Positions 1-7,792 are shown, counted from the stretch's first letter. The stretch: DNA of 27,015 nucleotides from DATJZH01 sp035499215 (GCA_035499215.1 DATJZH010000088.1:1-27015), one strand, 5' to 3'. Translations and numbers: made by a program. The notes: generated from the letters alone by a model not told the origin.

Positions 1-2
1 TC

Positions 3-203
3 GACCGGCTCGGCGCGTCGTCGGTGGACGAGGAGGCCGACCGGGCTGACATCCGGCGCGCCTACCAGGCTGTGCTCGCAGTCCACGCCGGGCTCGCCGG
101 ACCGCAGACAGCGCGGCCCGGCGATCGCGGAAGCCCCCGCGTCGGCGGCGCCGCAAGCACCGGGACGCCGGCGGCTCAGGCGTCGCGGCGCTGGAGCAGG
201 TAG
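3..203 (+). CDS. C-terminal tail of an unidentified gene (partial)
   Basis: This is an open frame entering from the left edge and ending at a TAG at 201-203, about 66 residues. Its first part reads like a charged, helical domain end (DRLGASSVDEEADRADIRRA...), and the last 30 residues are Gly/Ala/Ser/Arg-rich, as in many disordered actinobacterial tails. No recognisable domain is visible. It runs tail-to-tail into the ABC permease gene on the other strand, and the two 3' ends would share 28 bp (176-203). The alternative is that it is chance open frame in GC-rich DNA; the non-random acidic/basic helix is the only argument for coding. Confidence 0.33.
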   Translation, partial: DRLGASSVDEEADRADIRRAYQAVLAVHAGLAGPQTARPGDRGSPRVGGAASTGTPAAQASRRWSR

Positions 204-1024
204 GTCGCGGCGGCGAGCAGCAGTGCCGTCCACAGGCAGAACACGCCGAACCCCTGCCACGGCGAGAGCAGCTGGCCGGCCTGCTGGTGGTCCGCAGTGA
301 TCAGCGCGCCCGCTACCGTCGGCAGGTACTCGTGGATGTGCGCGCCCCAGCTGTAGGGCAGCAGGTTCGCCAGCGGGCTGACCACCAGGACCAGGCCGAT
401 CACGGTGGTGATCGCGCCCGCGGTGTGCCGGATGAGCGTCCCGATGGCCAGCGCGAACAGCCCGAGGACCGTCAGGTACAGCCCGGCGCCGATGACCGCC
501 CTGGTCACGCCGGGGTCGCCGAGCGATACGTGGACGAGGCTGCGGGCAATCGCGGCGCCGAGGAAGAACGAGCAGAACGAGACGATCTCGGCGATGACGA
601 GCACCAGCGCCGCGAACACTGATGCCTTGGCGGCCAGCATGATGATCCGCCTGGGCTCCGCCAGCAGTGACGCGCGGATAACGCCCGTTGAGTACTCGCT
701 GGTGATCACCAGCACGCCGAGGACGCAGATGGCCAGCTGGCCTAGCGCGAGCCCGGTGCCGAGAATGAAGCTGGTCGGGTCAGCGACGACCGCGGCGGCG
801 CGGCCAGCGGCACGGCCCTGGTTCACCGCGTGCACTGTCAGCGCCGTGAACAGGGCAGTGAATCCCAGCGTCACGACGGCGAACAGGATCAGGGTCCAGA
901 GCGTGGAGCGGACCGAGCGGATCTTCGTCCACTCGGCGAGCAGCAGGTGGCCGAACCCGGCGCGGTGGCCGCGAGCTGGAAGCGCGGGCATGCGGGCCGG
1001 GGTGACCGGCGACGCGGGTGTCAT
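176..1024 (-). CDS. ABC-2 type transporter permease subunit
   Basis: This is the integral membrane half of a two-gene ABC exporter, 282 aa from the ATG at 1022-1024. That start overlaps the ATPase stop in an ATGA arrangement, so translation is coupled; the frame stays open further upstream, but that part lies antisense inside the ATPase gene. A cytosolic N-terminus ends in LLLAEWTKIRSVRSTLWTL, the typical entry of actinobacterial ABC-2 permeases. About six hydrophobic segments follow, with a short soluble loop after the first (HAVNQGRAAGRAAA) and ITSEYSTGVIRASLLAEPRR between segments 2 and 3, also characteristic of the family. The C-terminus is LLQRRDA. The substrate cannot be read from sequence; such pairs export drugs, peptides or lipids. 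Confidence 0.88.
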   Translation of the reverse strand: MTPASPVTPARMPALPARGHRAGFGHLLLAEWTKIRSVRSTLWTLILFAVVTLGFTALFTALTVHAVNQGRAAGRAAAVVADPTSFILGTGLALGQLAICVLGVLVITSEYSTGVIRASLLAEPRRIIMLAAKASVFAALVLVIAEIVSFCSFFLGAAIARSLVHVSLGDPGVTRAVIGAGLYLTVLGLFALAIGTLIRHTAGAITTVIGLVLVVSPLANLLPYSWGAHIHEYLPTVAGALITADHQQAGQLLSPWQGFGVFCLWTALLLAAATYLLQRRDA

Positions 1025-1995
1025 CGCAGCCTCTCGTCCGCCGCGCTGGCCGGCTGGGCCTCGAACCTGGCGTCGTGCGAGCCGAACTCCAGGCTGCCGG
1101 ACGTCAGCTCCATGAACGCCTCCTCCAGCGAGGCCAGCTGCGGCGTGAGCTCGTGCAGGACGATCGACGCGGATGCCGCGAGCTCGCCGATCCGGGCCGC
1201 CTCCAGCCCGGTGACCGTGAGCACGTCGGTGCCGTTTGCGGCGCCCAGGCCGCCAGGCGGTGCTGCCTTGCCGCCCGCTGCGGTGATCAGCCCGGCCAGC
1301 CGGGCCGCCTCGGGGCTGCGCACCCGGACCGACTTCTGCGTGCTGCGCGCGATGACGTCCTCGGTGCTGCCGTCGGCTATGAGCCTGCCCCGGCCGATGA
1401 CAATCAGGTGCTCGGCCGTCACGGCCATCTCGTTCATCAGATGACTGGATACCAGGATCGTGCGGCCCTCGGCGGCCAGCTGTTTCATCAGGTTCCTGAT
1501 CCACAGCACGCCCTCGGGGTCGAGCCCGTTCACCGGCTCGTCCAGCAGCAGGTACTGGGGATCGCCGAGCATGGCCGCCGCGATACCCAGGCGCTGGCTC
1601 ATGCCGAGCGAGAAGCCGCCGGCCCGCTTGCCGGCCACGTCGTGCAGCCCGACCAGGCCAAGCACCTCGTCGACCCGGTGGCTGGAGATGCCCTGGGTCT
1701 GGGCGAGGAACAGCAGGTGATTGCGCGCGCTGCGGCCGCTGTGCACTGATTTGGCCTCGAGCAGGGCGCCGACCGTGCGGAGCGGACTCGCCAGGTCCCG
1801 GTAAAGCCGGCCGTTGATAGTCGCGGTGCCGGCCTGCGGCCGGTCCAGGCCCAGGATGAGCCGCATCGTGGTGGACTTGCCAGCGCCATTGGGTCCGAGG
1901 AACCCGGTTACCGTGCCCGGCGCGACGGTGAAGCTCAGCCGGTCAACCGCAGTCTGCCTGCCGAAGCGCTTTGTCAGATCACGTGCCTCGATCAC
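1021..1995 (-). CDS. ABC transporter ATP-binding protein (exporter, DrrA-like)
   Basis: This is the nucleotide-binding subunit partnering the downstream permease, 324 aa. Walker A is GPNGAGKST (residues 34-42), the signature SLGMSQ (129-134), Walker B YLLLDEP (148-154) followed by the D-loop NGLD, and the switch histidine SSH (H185). A C-terminal extension of about 100 residues after the ABC core is typical of the CcmA/DrrA exporter class. The GTG start at 1993-1995 is preceded by AAGGA with a 6-nt gap. The first residues (MIEARDLTKRFG) match the normal N-terminus of the family, so the start is secure. It is the first gene of the minus-strand pair and diverges from the gene starting at 2174. 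Substrate unknown. Confidence 0.92.
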   Translation of the reverse strand: MIEARDLTKRFGRQTAVDRLSFTVAPGTVTGFLGPNGAGKSTTMRLILGLDRPQAGTATINGRLYRDLASPLRTVGALLEAKSVHSGRSARNHLLFLAQTQGISSHRVDEVLGLVGLHDVAGKRAGGFSLGMSQRLGIAAAMLGDPQYLLLDEPVNGLDPEGVLWIRNLMKQLAAEGRTILVSSHLMNEMAVTAEHLIVIGRGRLIADGSTEDVIARSTQKSVRVRSPEAARLAGLITAAGGKAAPPGGLGAANGTDVLTVTGLEAARIGELAASASIVLHELTPQLASLEEAFMELTSGSLEFGSHDARFEAQPASAADERLR

Positions 1996-2173
1996 CGTGC
2001 GTCCTTATCGAGAGCGTGGTGGGCGCCGCCGTCGTTTTCTGCCCGCAGAACCCAAGCTAGCAAGATCTGCGGGCGCCTGCCGCCGCCCTGCTGTCCATCG
2101 CCGCCACGGCGCGGCGCGTCGCAGCCGGCCGCCAGCTGTAACCGCAGCCTGATCACGTACCCTGCTGCAGAGA

Positions 2174-2887
2174 ATGGCCGAAACACGTCAGCCGCCAGTC
2201 CCGTCCCAGCCCGGCGGTCCCGGGTCCGGTGCAGGGGCTACCGGCGCTGCCAGCGGGCTGCAGGCGCTCGCGCTTCGCCGCGGCGCGCTGGCGCTCGCCG
2301 CTGTGGTGCTGGGCAGCCTGCTGCTCGGCCTGCTCGGCGGCTTCATCTGGGAGCTCCTGGCGCCTCGCGCCCTGTTCGTGGTGGTCAGCCGCGGTGCCGC
2401 GAATGTCGTCAACCCGGAGACCAGCGCTTTCATCGCCGCGGACGGCTGGTTCTGCGCGGTGGCCGTTGTCGGCGGCATCGTCACCGGCCTGCTCGGATAC
2501 CGTTTCGCGGTACGCCGTTACGGCCCGCTGCCGATGATCGGCGTGCTGGCCGGCGGCCTGGCCGCGGCGTACGTCGCCAGGTGGGTAGGCCAGCGGTCGG
2601 GCTCGACGGTGTTCAATGCCAGGCTCGCGGCTGCCAGGCCCGGCGCCCTGCTGCACGCGCCCATCATGCTGGGATCGCGCAGCGCGCTGGCGTTCTGGCC
2701 GCTGGCGGCCGGCGTGGTGGCAGGCGGCATCGAGGCCGCGGCCCTCATGCACGAGCGCCAGCAAGTGCCGGGAGGCCGCAGCGGCCCCGACGGCGCTGCG
2801 GCACAGGCCCCGCCGCTGCCCGGCCGAAGCCCCGGCGGCGGCTCGGCGGGCCCGGGGCCGCGCAGCGGCGGCAGCGGCTCCGGGTGA
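2174..2887 (+). CDS. DUF2567-like membrane protein
   Basis: The product is 237 aa. A Pro/Gly/Ala-rich cytosolic N-terminus (1-30) is followed by about four hydrophobic segments (near 36-58, 92-112, 119-138 and 170-188) and a disordered Pro/Gly/Ser-rich tail (from about 195). Between the first two segments lies APRALFVVVSRG...NPETSAFIAADGWF. The PE...FIAADGWF stretch followed by a membrane segment is what I associate with actinobacterial DUF2567 proteins; I cannot run a profile search. No enzymatic motif is visible and the function is unknown. A TACCCT box at 2158-2163 lies 10 nt before the ATG, leaving little room for a leader, and no convincing Shine-Dalgarno sequence is present. It is divergent from the ABC exporter and convergent with ppgK. 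Confidence 0.7.
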   Translation: MAETRQPPVPSQPGGPGSGAGATGAASGLQALALRRGALALAAVVLGSLLLGLLGGFIWELLAPRALFVVVSRGAANVVNPETSAFIAADGWFCAVAVVGGIVTGLLGYRFAVRRYGPLPMIGVLAGGLAAAYVARWVGQRSGSTVFNARLAAARPGALLHAPIMLGSRSALAFWPLAAGVVAGGIEAAALMHERQQVPGGRSGPDGAAAQAPPLPGRSPGGGSAGPGPRSGGSGSG

Positions 2888-3044
2888 CCGCGGCGGATGC
2901 TCGTGGAGGTCGAGGCGGTGGCTTACCGGCCCGGCATCGGCGGCTGACGTGGCCGCGCCGTGTCCGGACGGCCGGTCATGACCGGCTGCCTGGCTGGCTC
3001 ACCCGGCTGTCCGGCCGCGCCGCCTCAGGGTAGCGGCCGGCACC

Positions 3045-3081
3045 GCGAGCGGGCGGGCGGCTGCGCTGCCCGCCCGCTCGC
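3045..3081. terminator. Perfect 14-bp hairpin, probable bidirectional terminator
   Basis: The left arm GCGAGCGGGCGGGC (3045-3058) and right arm GCCCGCCCGCTCGC (3068-3081) are perfectly complementary around a 9-nt loop. It sits between two convergent genes, where a shared terminator is expected. There is no T-tract, as is usual for actinobacterial stem-loop terminators. A near-copy of the same stem occurs after pdtaR. Confidence 0.72.
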
Positions 3082-3149
3082 CGAGCTGGCCCGGGGAAGG
3101 CTGTTGTCCGGCCGGCCGGGGAGCGCCGTGCCGCAGCCATGTACGGATC

Positions 3150-3174
3150 GTAACATCGAGTAACGAAGAGTAAT
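3150..3174. repeat. Three GTAAC/GTAAC/GTAAT repeats at 10-bp period
   Basis: GTAAC at 3150, GTAAC at 3160 and GTAAT at 3170 are exactly 10 bp apart, one helical turn, so they would sit on the same DNA face. This resembles half-sites for a cooperative DNA-binding protein. However, it lies downstream of ppgK, not at an obvious promoter. The role is unknown. Confidence 0.4.
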
Positions 3175-3195
3175 CGCCTTTGCGTGAACTTCCGG

Positions 3196-3927
3196 CTAGC
3201 CGACGGACATGGCAGCACCCACCATGCCCGCGTCGTTGCGCATCGCGGCGGGCACGACGCGGGCTCGCAGGCCGGTCAGCAGCGGCAGGAACTTCTCCGA
3301 CTTCCTGCTGATGCCGCCGCCGATGATGATCAGCCTAGGGGACAGCAGCATTTCCATGTGCTCCAGGTACTCATCGACGCGGCCCGCCCATTGTCCCCAG
3401 GTAAGGTCGCGCTCTTCCCTGACATGCTCCGAGGCCCGCTTCTCTGCGTCCTTGCCGCGAATTTCGATATGGCCGAACTCGGTATTCGGCACGAGCACGC
3501 CGTCGGTGAACAGTGCGCTGCCGATCCCGGTGCCCAGCGTCAGTATCAGCACGGTCCCGCGCTGTCCCGCGCCGGCGCCGAACTTCATCTCGGCCAGCCC
3601 GGCAGCGTCGCCATCGTTCAGCACGCTGACCGGCAGCCCCGTCACGGCGCCGAACAGCTTCCCCGCGTCCTGTCCGACCCAGGCCGGATCGACGTTGGCA
3701 GCTGTCCGGATGACGCCATCGATCACCACGCCGGGAAACGCGATGCCGACCGGGCCGGTCCAGTCGAAGGCGCTGAGGAGTTCCTGGACCACCGCGTTCA
3801 CCGCCGGCGGTGCCGAGGGCTGCGGCGTGGCGAGCTTGCGCCGCTCGGCGGCCAGGATCCCCTTCTTCACGTCGACGGGCGCGGCCTTGATCCCCGAGCC
3901 GCCGATGTCAATGCCCAGTACCTGCAT
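3196..3927 (-). CDS. ppgK: Polyphosphate glucokinase (ROK-type)
   Basis: It phosphorylates glucose to glucose-6-phosphate in the cytosol, with inorganic polyphosphate (often also ATP) as phosphate donor. The product is 243 aa, slightly shorter than the usual 250-270. The phosphate-binding motif GIDIGGSGIK is at 5-14. The sugar-site motif NDGDAAG is at 104-110, with D105 as expected catalytic base. LTLGTGIGSALFTDGVLVP follows at 129-147, then EFGHIEIRGKDAE (150-162) and LIIIGGGISRK. The LGTGIGSALF, TEFGHIEI and DAEKRAS set distinguishes PpgK from other ROK kinases. The ATG at 3925-3927 has GGAGG 8 nt upstream. The gene stands alone and is divergent from the FAD oxidase; a TACGCT box on the minus strand (3975-3980) is a weak -10 candidate. 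Confidence 0.94.
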   Translation of the reverse strand: MQVLGIDIGGSGIKAAPVDVKKGILAAERRKLATPQPSAPPAVNAVVQELLSAFDWTGPVGIAFPGVVIDGVIRTAANVDPAWVGQDAGKLFGAVTGLPVSVLNDGDAAGLAEMKFGAGAGQRGTVLILTLGTGIGSALFTDGVLVPNTEFGHIEIRGKDAEKRASEHVREERDLTWGQWAGRVDEYLEHMEMLLSPRLIIIGGGISRKSEKFLPLLTGLRARVVPAAMRNDAGMVGAAMSVG

Positions 3928-4170
3928 CTTCGTGGCCTCCGCATTGTGCCCGTCTGTCCGGACTCGTCAGCCACAGCGTAGGACGGCACGTCCGCCGCGG
4001 CCAGCCCGCCCGGCGCCGGGGCGAAATGCGCTCGCCGGGGCGCGGGCCCGTTGGTAGCGTCAGGCGAGCGGGCTGCTCACGCACCTCGCTCCCGCTCACG
4101 CCCGCGCCCACTCGGCGCATTGACCGCAGCGCAGTTACCGGGGCCAGTCACCGGGGAAGGACAGCGCCAG

Positions 4171-5316
4171 GTGGACCGTGTCGTGATAGTCGGCGGCGGG
4201 GTGCTGGGGATCATGCACGCGGTGGAGGCCAGGCGGCTCGGGCATCGCGTCGTGCACCTTGAGCGTGAGCCGGGCGCACGCGGCGCGAGCGTCCGCAACT
4301 TCGGCCTGGTCTGGGTCAGCGGTCGGGCGCCGGGACCGGAGCTTGCGCTGGCCCTGCGAGCCAGGAACCGATGGGAGGAACTCGCGACCGCGGTGCCGGC
4401 CGCGGGGTTCCGCGCAAACGGGTCGCTGACCCTGGCCACCGGCGACGCCGAGCTGCAGCTGCTGAAGGAGGCCGCGGCACTGCCCGACGCCGCGCAGCGC
4501 GGCTATGAGCTGCTGGACCCGCAGGCCGCCAGGGATCTCAATCCGGCGCTCGCCGGGTCGTTTGCCGGCGCGCTGCTGTGCCGGCGGGACGCTGCCGTCG
4601 AGCCGCGCCAGGTGCCGGGGGCGTTCCGCGACCATCTGCTGGCGGGCGGCACCGGGCAGGCGCCGGCGGCCAGCGGGACCGCTCGCGCCGGATACTCCTG
4701 GCTGCCAGGCCGGGAAGCGCTGGAAGTCGCGCCCCATGCGGTTCGTGATCACACCGGGACCTGGCATCACGGGGATCTCGTCGTGCTGTGCACCGGTGCC
4801 GCCCATACCGGGGTCGCCGGCCAGCATCTGGCAGGATGCGAGCGGCAGCCGGTCCGCCGGGTACGGCTGCAGATGCTGCAGACCAGGCCGCTTCCGGGCA
4901 GGCTGACCACCTCGATCGCGGACGGCGACTCGCTGCGCTACTACCCGGCTTTCGATCTGCCCGGCCGGGACCGGCTGCCGCCGCAGCAGCCCGCGGCGGC
5001 CGCCGCGGCTGCCCAGCTGCTGCTGGTCCAGCGGCTCGATGGCAGCCTGACCATCGGCGACACCCATGCCTACGACGAGCCGTTTGCTTTCGACGTCGAC
5101 GAGGATGCCTACGATCACCTGCGCGGCCGCGCCGAAGAACTGCTCGGCTCGCGGCTGCCGCCCACCCAGCGACGCTGGGCTGGTGTCTACAGCCAGGTGA
5201 CCACTAGTGAGCTGTATCACCGGTCAGCGGTCGCGCCCGGCGTGGTGCTCGTCACCGGGCCCGGCGGGCGGGGCATGACCTGCGCCCCGGCTATCGCCGC
5301 GGAGACCTTCGCGTGA
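4171..5316 (+). CDS. FAD-dependent amine oxidoreductase, TIGR03364 type (phosphonate catabolism)
   Basis: A 381-aa DAO-fold flavoenzyme. The N-terminal dinucleotide motif VVIVGGGVLG (4-13) is followed by an acidic strand end (HLERE, 29-33) and GASVRNFG (38-45), the hallmark I associate with TIGR03364. The GTG at 4171 is chosen because GGGAAGG ends 10 nt upstream and the protein then begins directly at the FAD-binding strand; an open frame extends 40 codons further upstream, but that part is low-complexity. The next gene is a phosphonatase-like hydrolase, the known partner of this family. Published work on related enzymes shows oxidation of N-methyl-2-aminoethylphosphonate, and for some the unmethylated compound, to phosphonoacetaldehyde. 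That reaction is inferred here. A possible -10 (TAGCGT) is at 4055-4060. Confidence 0.83.
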   Translation: MDRVVIVGGGVLGIMHAVEARRLGHRVVHLEREPGARGASVRNFGLVWVSGRAPGPELALALRARNRWEELATAVPAAGFRANGSLTLATGDAELQLLKEAAALPDAAQRGYELLDPQAARDLNPALAGSFAGALLCRRDAAVEPRQVPGAFRDHLLAGGTGQAPAASGTARAGYSWLPGREALEVAPHAVRDHTGTWHHGDLVVLCTGAAHTGVAGQHLAGCERQPVRRVRLQMLQTRPLPGRLTTSIADGDSLRYYPAFDLPGRDRLPPQQPAAAAAAAQLLLVQRLDGSLTIGDTHAYDEPFAFDVDEDAYDHLRGRAEELLGSRLPPTQRRWAGVYSQVTTSELYHRSAVAPGVVLVTGPGGRGMTCAPAIAAETFA

Positions 5317-5350
5317 GTACCCGCCCCGCTGCCGCGCGGAAGGAGCACCG

Positions 5351-6085
5351 ATGAGCCACATCAGCACGGCCTGCCTGGACATGGCGGGCACGACGGTCGC
5401 CGACGACGGCAGCGTGCTGGCCGCCTTCGCCGCGGCGGCCGGGCTGTTCGGGCTGGTGCCCGGTGCCCGCGGTTACGACGAGGCGCAGGCGATCGTGCAT
5501 GAGACGATGGGCCAGTCGAAGATCGAGGTATTCCGGCGGGTACTCGGCAGCGAGGCCCGGGCTCAGGAAGCCAACTGCGCGTTCGAGGAGCATTACGCGG
5601 CGTCCGTGCGGGCGGGCATGGTGGCGCCGATGCCGGGCGCGATCGAGACCATCACGGCGCTGCGCGCGGCCGGGATCAGGGTGTGCCTGGCTACCGGGTT
5701 CTCGCCGGCGACCAGGGACGCCCTGCTGGACTCGCTCGGCTGGCAGCCGCTCATCGACCTTGCCCTGTCGCCGGCCGATGCGGGGCGCGGCCGGCCCTGG
5801 CCCGATCTGCCGCTGACCGCACTGCTGCGGCTGGGCGGCGGAGCGGTCAGCGAGCTCGCCGTGGCCGGCGACACCGCCAGCGACGTCGAGTCGGGGCTGC
5901 GGGCCGGGGCGGGCCTGGTGGCCGGTGTGCTGACTGGCTCGGGCAGCCGGGAGGAACTCGAGAAGGCAGGCGCCCCGCACATCCTCGACGGCATCACCGG
6001 GCTGGTGTCCCTGCTCGGCCTCGGCCCGGCCGGTCCGATGCCCCAGCGGCCGGCCACCGGGGATCCTGCGCGGCCGGCAGGCTGA
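5351..6085 (+). CDS. Phosphonatase-like HAD hydrolase (TIGR03351 type)
   Basis: A 244-aa HAD-superfamily enzyme close to phosphonoacetaldehyde hydrolase (PhnX), which splits phosphonoacetaldehyde into acetaldehyde and phosphate. The nucleophile motif is CLDMAGTTV, with D10 followed by A12; phosphonatases have Ala where most HAD phosphatases have a second Asp. In the cap domain, MGQSK (53-57) aligns with the MGLLK of PhnX, so K57 would be the Schiff-base lysine. ATGFS (114-118), GRGRPWPDL (145-153) and GDTASD (173-178; D174 and D178 for Mg2+) complete the set. The ATG has GGAAGGAG about 6 nt upstream. It is 34 bp after the flavoenzyme gene and surely cotranscribed. The C-terminal 25 residues are Pro/Gly-rich filler. 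Confidence 0.86.
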   Translation: MSHISTACLDMAGTTVADDGSVLAAFAAAAGLFGLVPGARGYDEAQAIVHETMGQSKIEVFRRVLGSEARAQEANCAFEEHYAASVRAGMVAPMPGAIETITALRAAGIRVCLATGFSPATRDALLDSLGWQPLIDLALSPADAGRGRPWPDLPLTALLRLGGGAVSELAVAGDTASDVESGLRAGAGLVAGVLTGSGSREELEKAGAPHILDGITGLVSLLGLGPAGPMPQRPATGDPARPAG

Positions 6086-6198
6086 CGTCCACTGATGTGC
6101 CGGGAACAAGGTCGAGCGCCCGGGTGCTCGCCTGATCGACCTGCGCCGTCACATCGCCCGACAGCCGCACGCCGGTCCCCGGGCAGGGCAGCTGGTGC

Positions 6199-6855
6199 TC
6201 AGAGCCGCCAGCTGGCCCGCGTCAGGGCCCGCACATCGGCCTCGCTGCCCTCCAGCCGCACGTGCGCGGCCCCGGTACGGCCGAATGCCCACATGGTAAG
6301 TTCCGCCGGGGTGCCCGCGACGGTCACCACGGGCGTGCGGGCCTTCGCCGTGATCCGGACCTGACCCGGCGCTGACCCGTTCCGCGGGCCGTCGGTCCTG
6401 GCGAGCTCCACGCCCACCGGTGCCTTGCGCAGGATCAGCCTGGCCAGCCTCAGGCGGCTCCACAGCAATTCGGACAGGCCCTGGCGCAGGTCGCGCGGTT
6501 CCCAGTCCGGCTCGGCCCGGCGGACGTCCTCGTGATGCACGAAGTACTCGACGGCATTGGCGCGCTCGTCCACGCCGGGGATGCCGAATACCGACAGGCG
6601 CGGCGGCCCGTGCCTGATCGCGTCGACCAGCTGGGGGAATGGCGTCCGCCGCGCCAGCTGGCTCTGCAGCCGGCGAGTGCGGCGTTCCAGCGCACCGCCG
6701 AGCGCGCCGAGGCCAGCGTCCGGCCGGCGCTCGCGCAGCACGAGATGCGCGGCAAGATCGACGGTGCGCCAGCCCTCGCAGAGCGTCAGCCCGGCCGGGC
6801 CGGTCCGGTCGAGCAGCGCGCACAGGGCAGCGCGCTCCTCGCGGGCGTAGGTCAC
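6199..6855 (-). CDS. TIGR03085 / MDMPI-family (DinB-fold) protein
   Basis: A 218-aa protein with the layout of actinobacterial TIGR03085 proteins, related to mycothiol-dependent maleylpyruvate isomerase. The N-terminus is YAREERAAL...LTLCEGWRTVDLAAHLVLRERRPD; it is followed by ERRTRRLQSQL, PQLVDAIRHGPP, ANAVEYFVHHEDVRRA and a C-terminal domain with MWAFGR. The histidines in AAHLVLRE and VHHEDVRR are the likely metal ligands. Substrate and reaction are unknown. The start is the GTG at 6853-6855 because the family homology begins there; the same frame is open far upstream but runs antisense through the next gene. No ribosome site precedes it, but TACCAT lies 6 nt upstream, suggesting a leaderless transcript. 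Confidence 0.82.
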   Translation of the reverse strand: MTYAREERAALCALLDRTGPAGLTLCEGWRTVDLAAHLVLRERRPDAGLGALGGALERRTRRLQSQLARRTPFPQLVDAIRHGPPRLSVFGIPGVDERANAVEYFVHHEDVRRAEPDWEPRDLRQGLSELLWSRLRLARLILRKAPVGVELARTDGPRNGSAPGQVRITAKARTPVVTVAGTPAELTMWAFGRTGAAHVRLEGSEADVRALTRASWRL

Positions 6856-6861
6856 CGGATG

Positions 6862-6867
6862 ATGGTA
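6862..6867 (-). promoter_or_regulatory. -10 box of a leaderless promoter for the TIGR03085 gene
   Basis: TACCAT (minus strand) fits the actinobacterial TAnnnT -10 consensus and ends 6 nt before the GTG start, placing transcription start at or next to the start codon. There is no Shine-Dalgarno sequence. No clear -35 is visible. Confidence 0.45.
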
Positions 6868-6954
6868 GGGCACGCTGCGGCCGGGAAAGCGGCCGCAGTG
6901 CCCGTAGCAAGGCTGCGGGCGGACGCCGGCGGGCAGCGACGACAGCGTTCTGTC

Positions 6955-6960
6955 TATTCT
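6955..6960 (+). promoter_or_regulatory. Candidate -10 (TATTCT) for the trp-associated gene
   Basis: TATTCT lies about 68 nt before the GTG of the Trp-associated membrane protein, in a divergent 172-bp intergenic region. It matches the -10 consensus well (TATTCT against TATAAT), but no good -35 is seen at 16-18 nt. The predicted leader of about 60 nt contains no run of Trp codons, so no classical leader-peptide attenuator is evident. Confidence 0.4.
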
Positions 6961-7027
6961 TGCTGTCCTGCGTGCTTGTCCGCGGATGCGCGGGTGCGCG
7001 GTGGCGGGCCGCCGGAAGGAGATCGCC

Positions 7028-7792
7028 GTGACGAGCAGCCGGCCAGGTCGGCGGGAGCTCCTGGTTGTCCTGCTGGTGGCTGCCGCGGGGGCTGCAGCCG
7101 TCCTGCTGGCTATGCGGCAGGGCTGGGCGCACGTATCGATCGGAGTGCCGAAGCCGCTGCCGGCCGGCGTCACGGCCGTGACCGGTGCGAATCTGGTGCC
7201 GGCCGCGAGCCCGCTGGCCGGGGCTGCGCTGGCTGGGCTCGCGGCCGTCCTGGCCACCCGGCGGGTACTGCGGCGCATCGCCGGCATCGTGCTCGTCGCG
7301 TTCGGGATCGGGATCGCGGCAGCGGTCAGTGCCAGCATTTCCGCGGCCGACATGCTTGCTGCCGCGGCCGGCAGCGCCGGGCCGGGCACGGGTGCCGGCG
7401 CGGGCAGCCTTCCCGGCTCGGCGACCGCAGGCGGAACGCAGGGCGCGGGGGTGGCGCCGGTGGCCGGTTTCACCGGTCATGCCACGCTGGCCGCCATGCC
7501 GTGGCGCGGCGTGGCCTTCGCCGGCGCACTGCTCGTCATCGCCGCCGGCGTTGTGGTGATCTGGCGCGCAGATCGGCTGCCCGTGATGTCCAGCCGGTAC
7601 GACTCGCCGGCCGGCCGGTACGACTCGCGCCCCGTGGAAGGGCAGGCCGCGGCGAGTCAGCCTGACGAGGCCGCGGCTGCGGCCGGGCCCGGTGCTGGCG
7701 TGCCGGGCGGTGACTCGGCCGCCATCTGGGAGTCGCTGAGCCGCGGCGAGGACCCGACAGCCGCAGGGCCGGAGCGCCACCCGGCCAGCTGA
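7028..7792 (+). CDS. Trp-associated membrane protein (TIGR02234)
   Basis: A 254-aa membrane protein of the family found beside trp genes in actinobacteria; its biochemical role is unknown. Four hydrophobic segments lie at about 10-29, 60-77, 84-103 and 160-179. The loop HVSIGVPKPLPAGVTAVTGANLVPAASPLA between segments 1 and 2 and the post-membrane motif SSRYDSP (188-194) are typical of the family. An Ala/Gly-rich loop (112-145) is long. The GTG at 7028 follows GGAAGGA with a 7-nt gap; an in-frame start 14 codons earlier has no such site. It heads the trpCBA group, with 148 bp to trpC. In most relatives trpE lies immediately upstream; here it does not. Confidence 0.85.
   Translation: MTSSRPGRRELLVVLLVAAAGAAAVLLAMRQGWAHVSIGVPKPLPAGVTAVTGANLVPAASPLAGAALAGLAAVLATRRVLRRIAGIVLVAFGIGIAAAVSASISAADMLAAAAGSAGPGTGAGAGSLPGSATAGGTQGAGVAPVAGFTGHATLAAMPWRGVAFAGALLVIAAGVVVIWRADRLPVMSSRYDSPAGRYDSRPVEGQAAASQPDEAAAAAGPGAGVPGGDSAAIWESLSRGEDPTAAGPERHPAS

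Larger units (their letters stand above)
2888..3195. other. Convergent intergenic region, about 300 bp
   Basis: No gene is recognised here. It separates the DUF2567-like gene (+) from ppgK (-). It holds one strong perfect hairpin (3045-3081) and, nearer ppgK, a less GC-rich patch with three GTAAY repeats spaced by 10 bp (3150-3174). Short open frames here have no start signal or protein-like composition. Confidence 0.7.

Noticed and set aside
6149..7780. 543-codon minus-strand frame crossing the TIGR03085 and Trp-associated genes
   Set aside because: It overlaps two recognised genes in other frames, and the translation is Arg/Gly/Pro-rich without family features.
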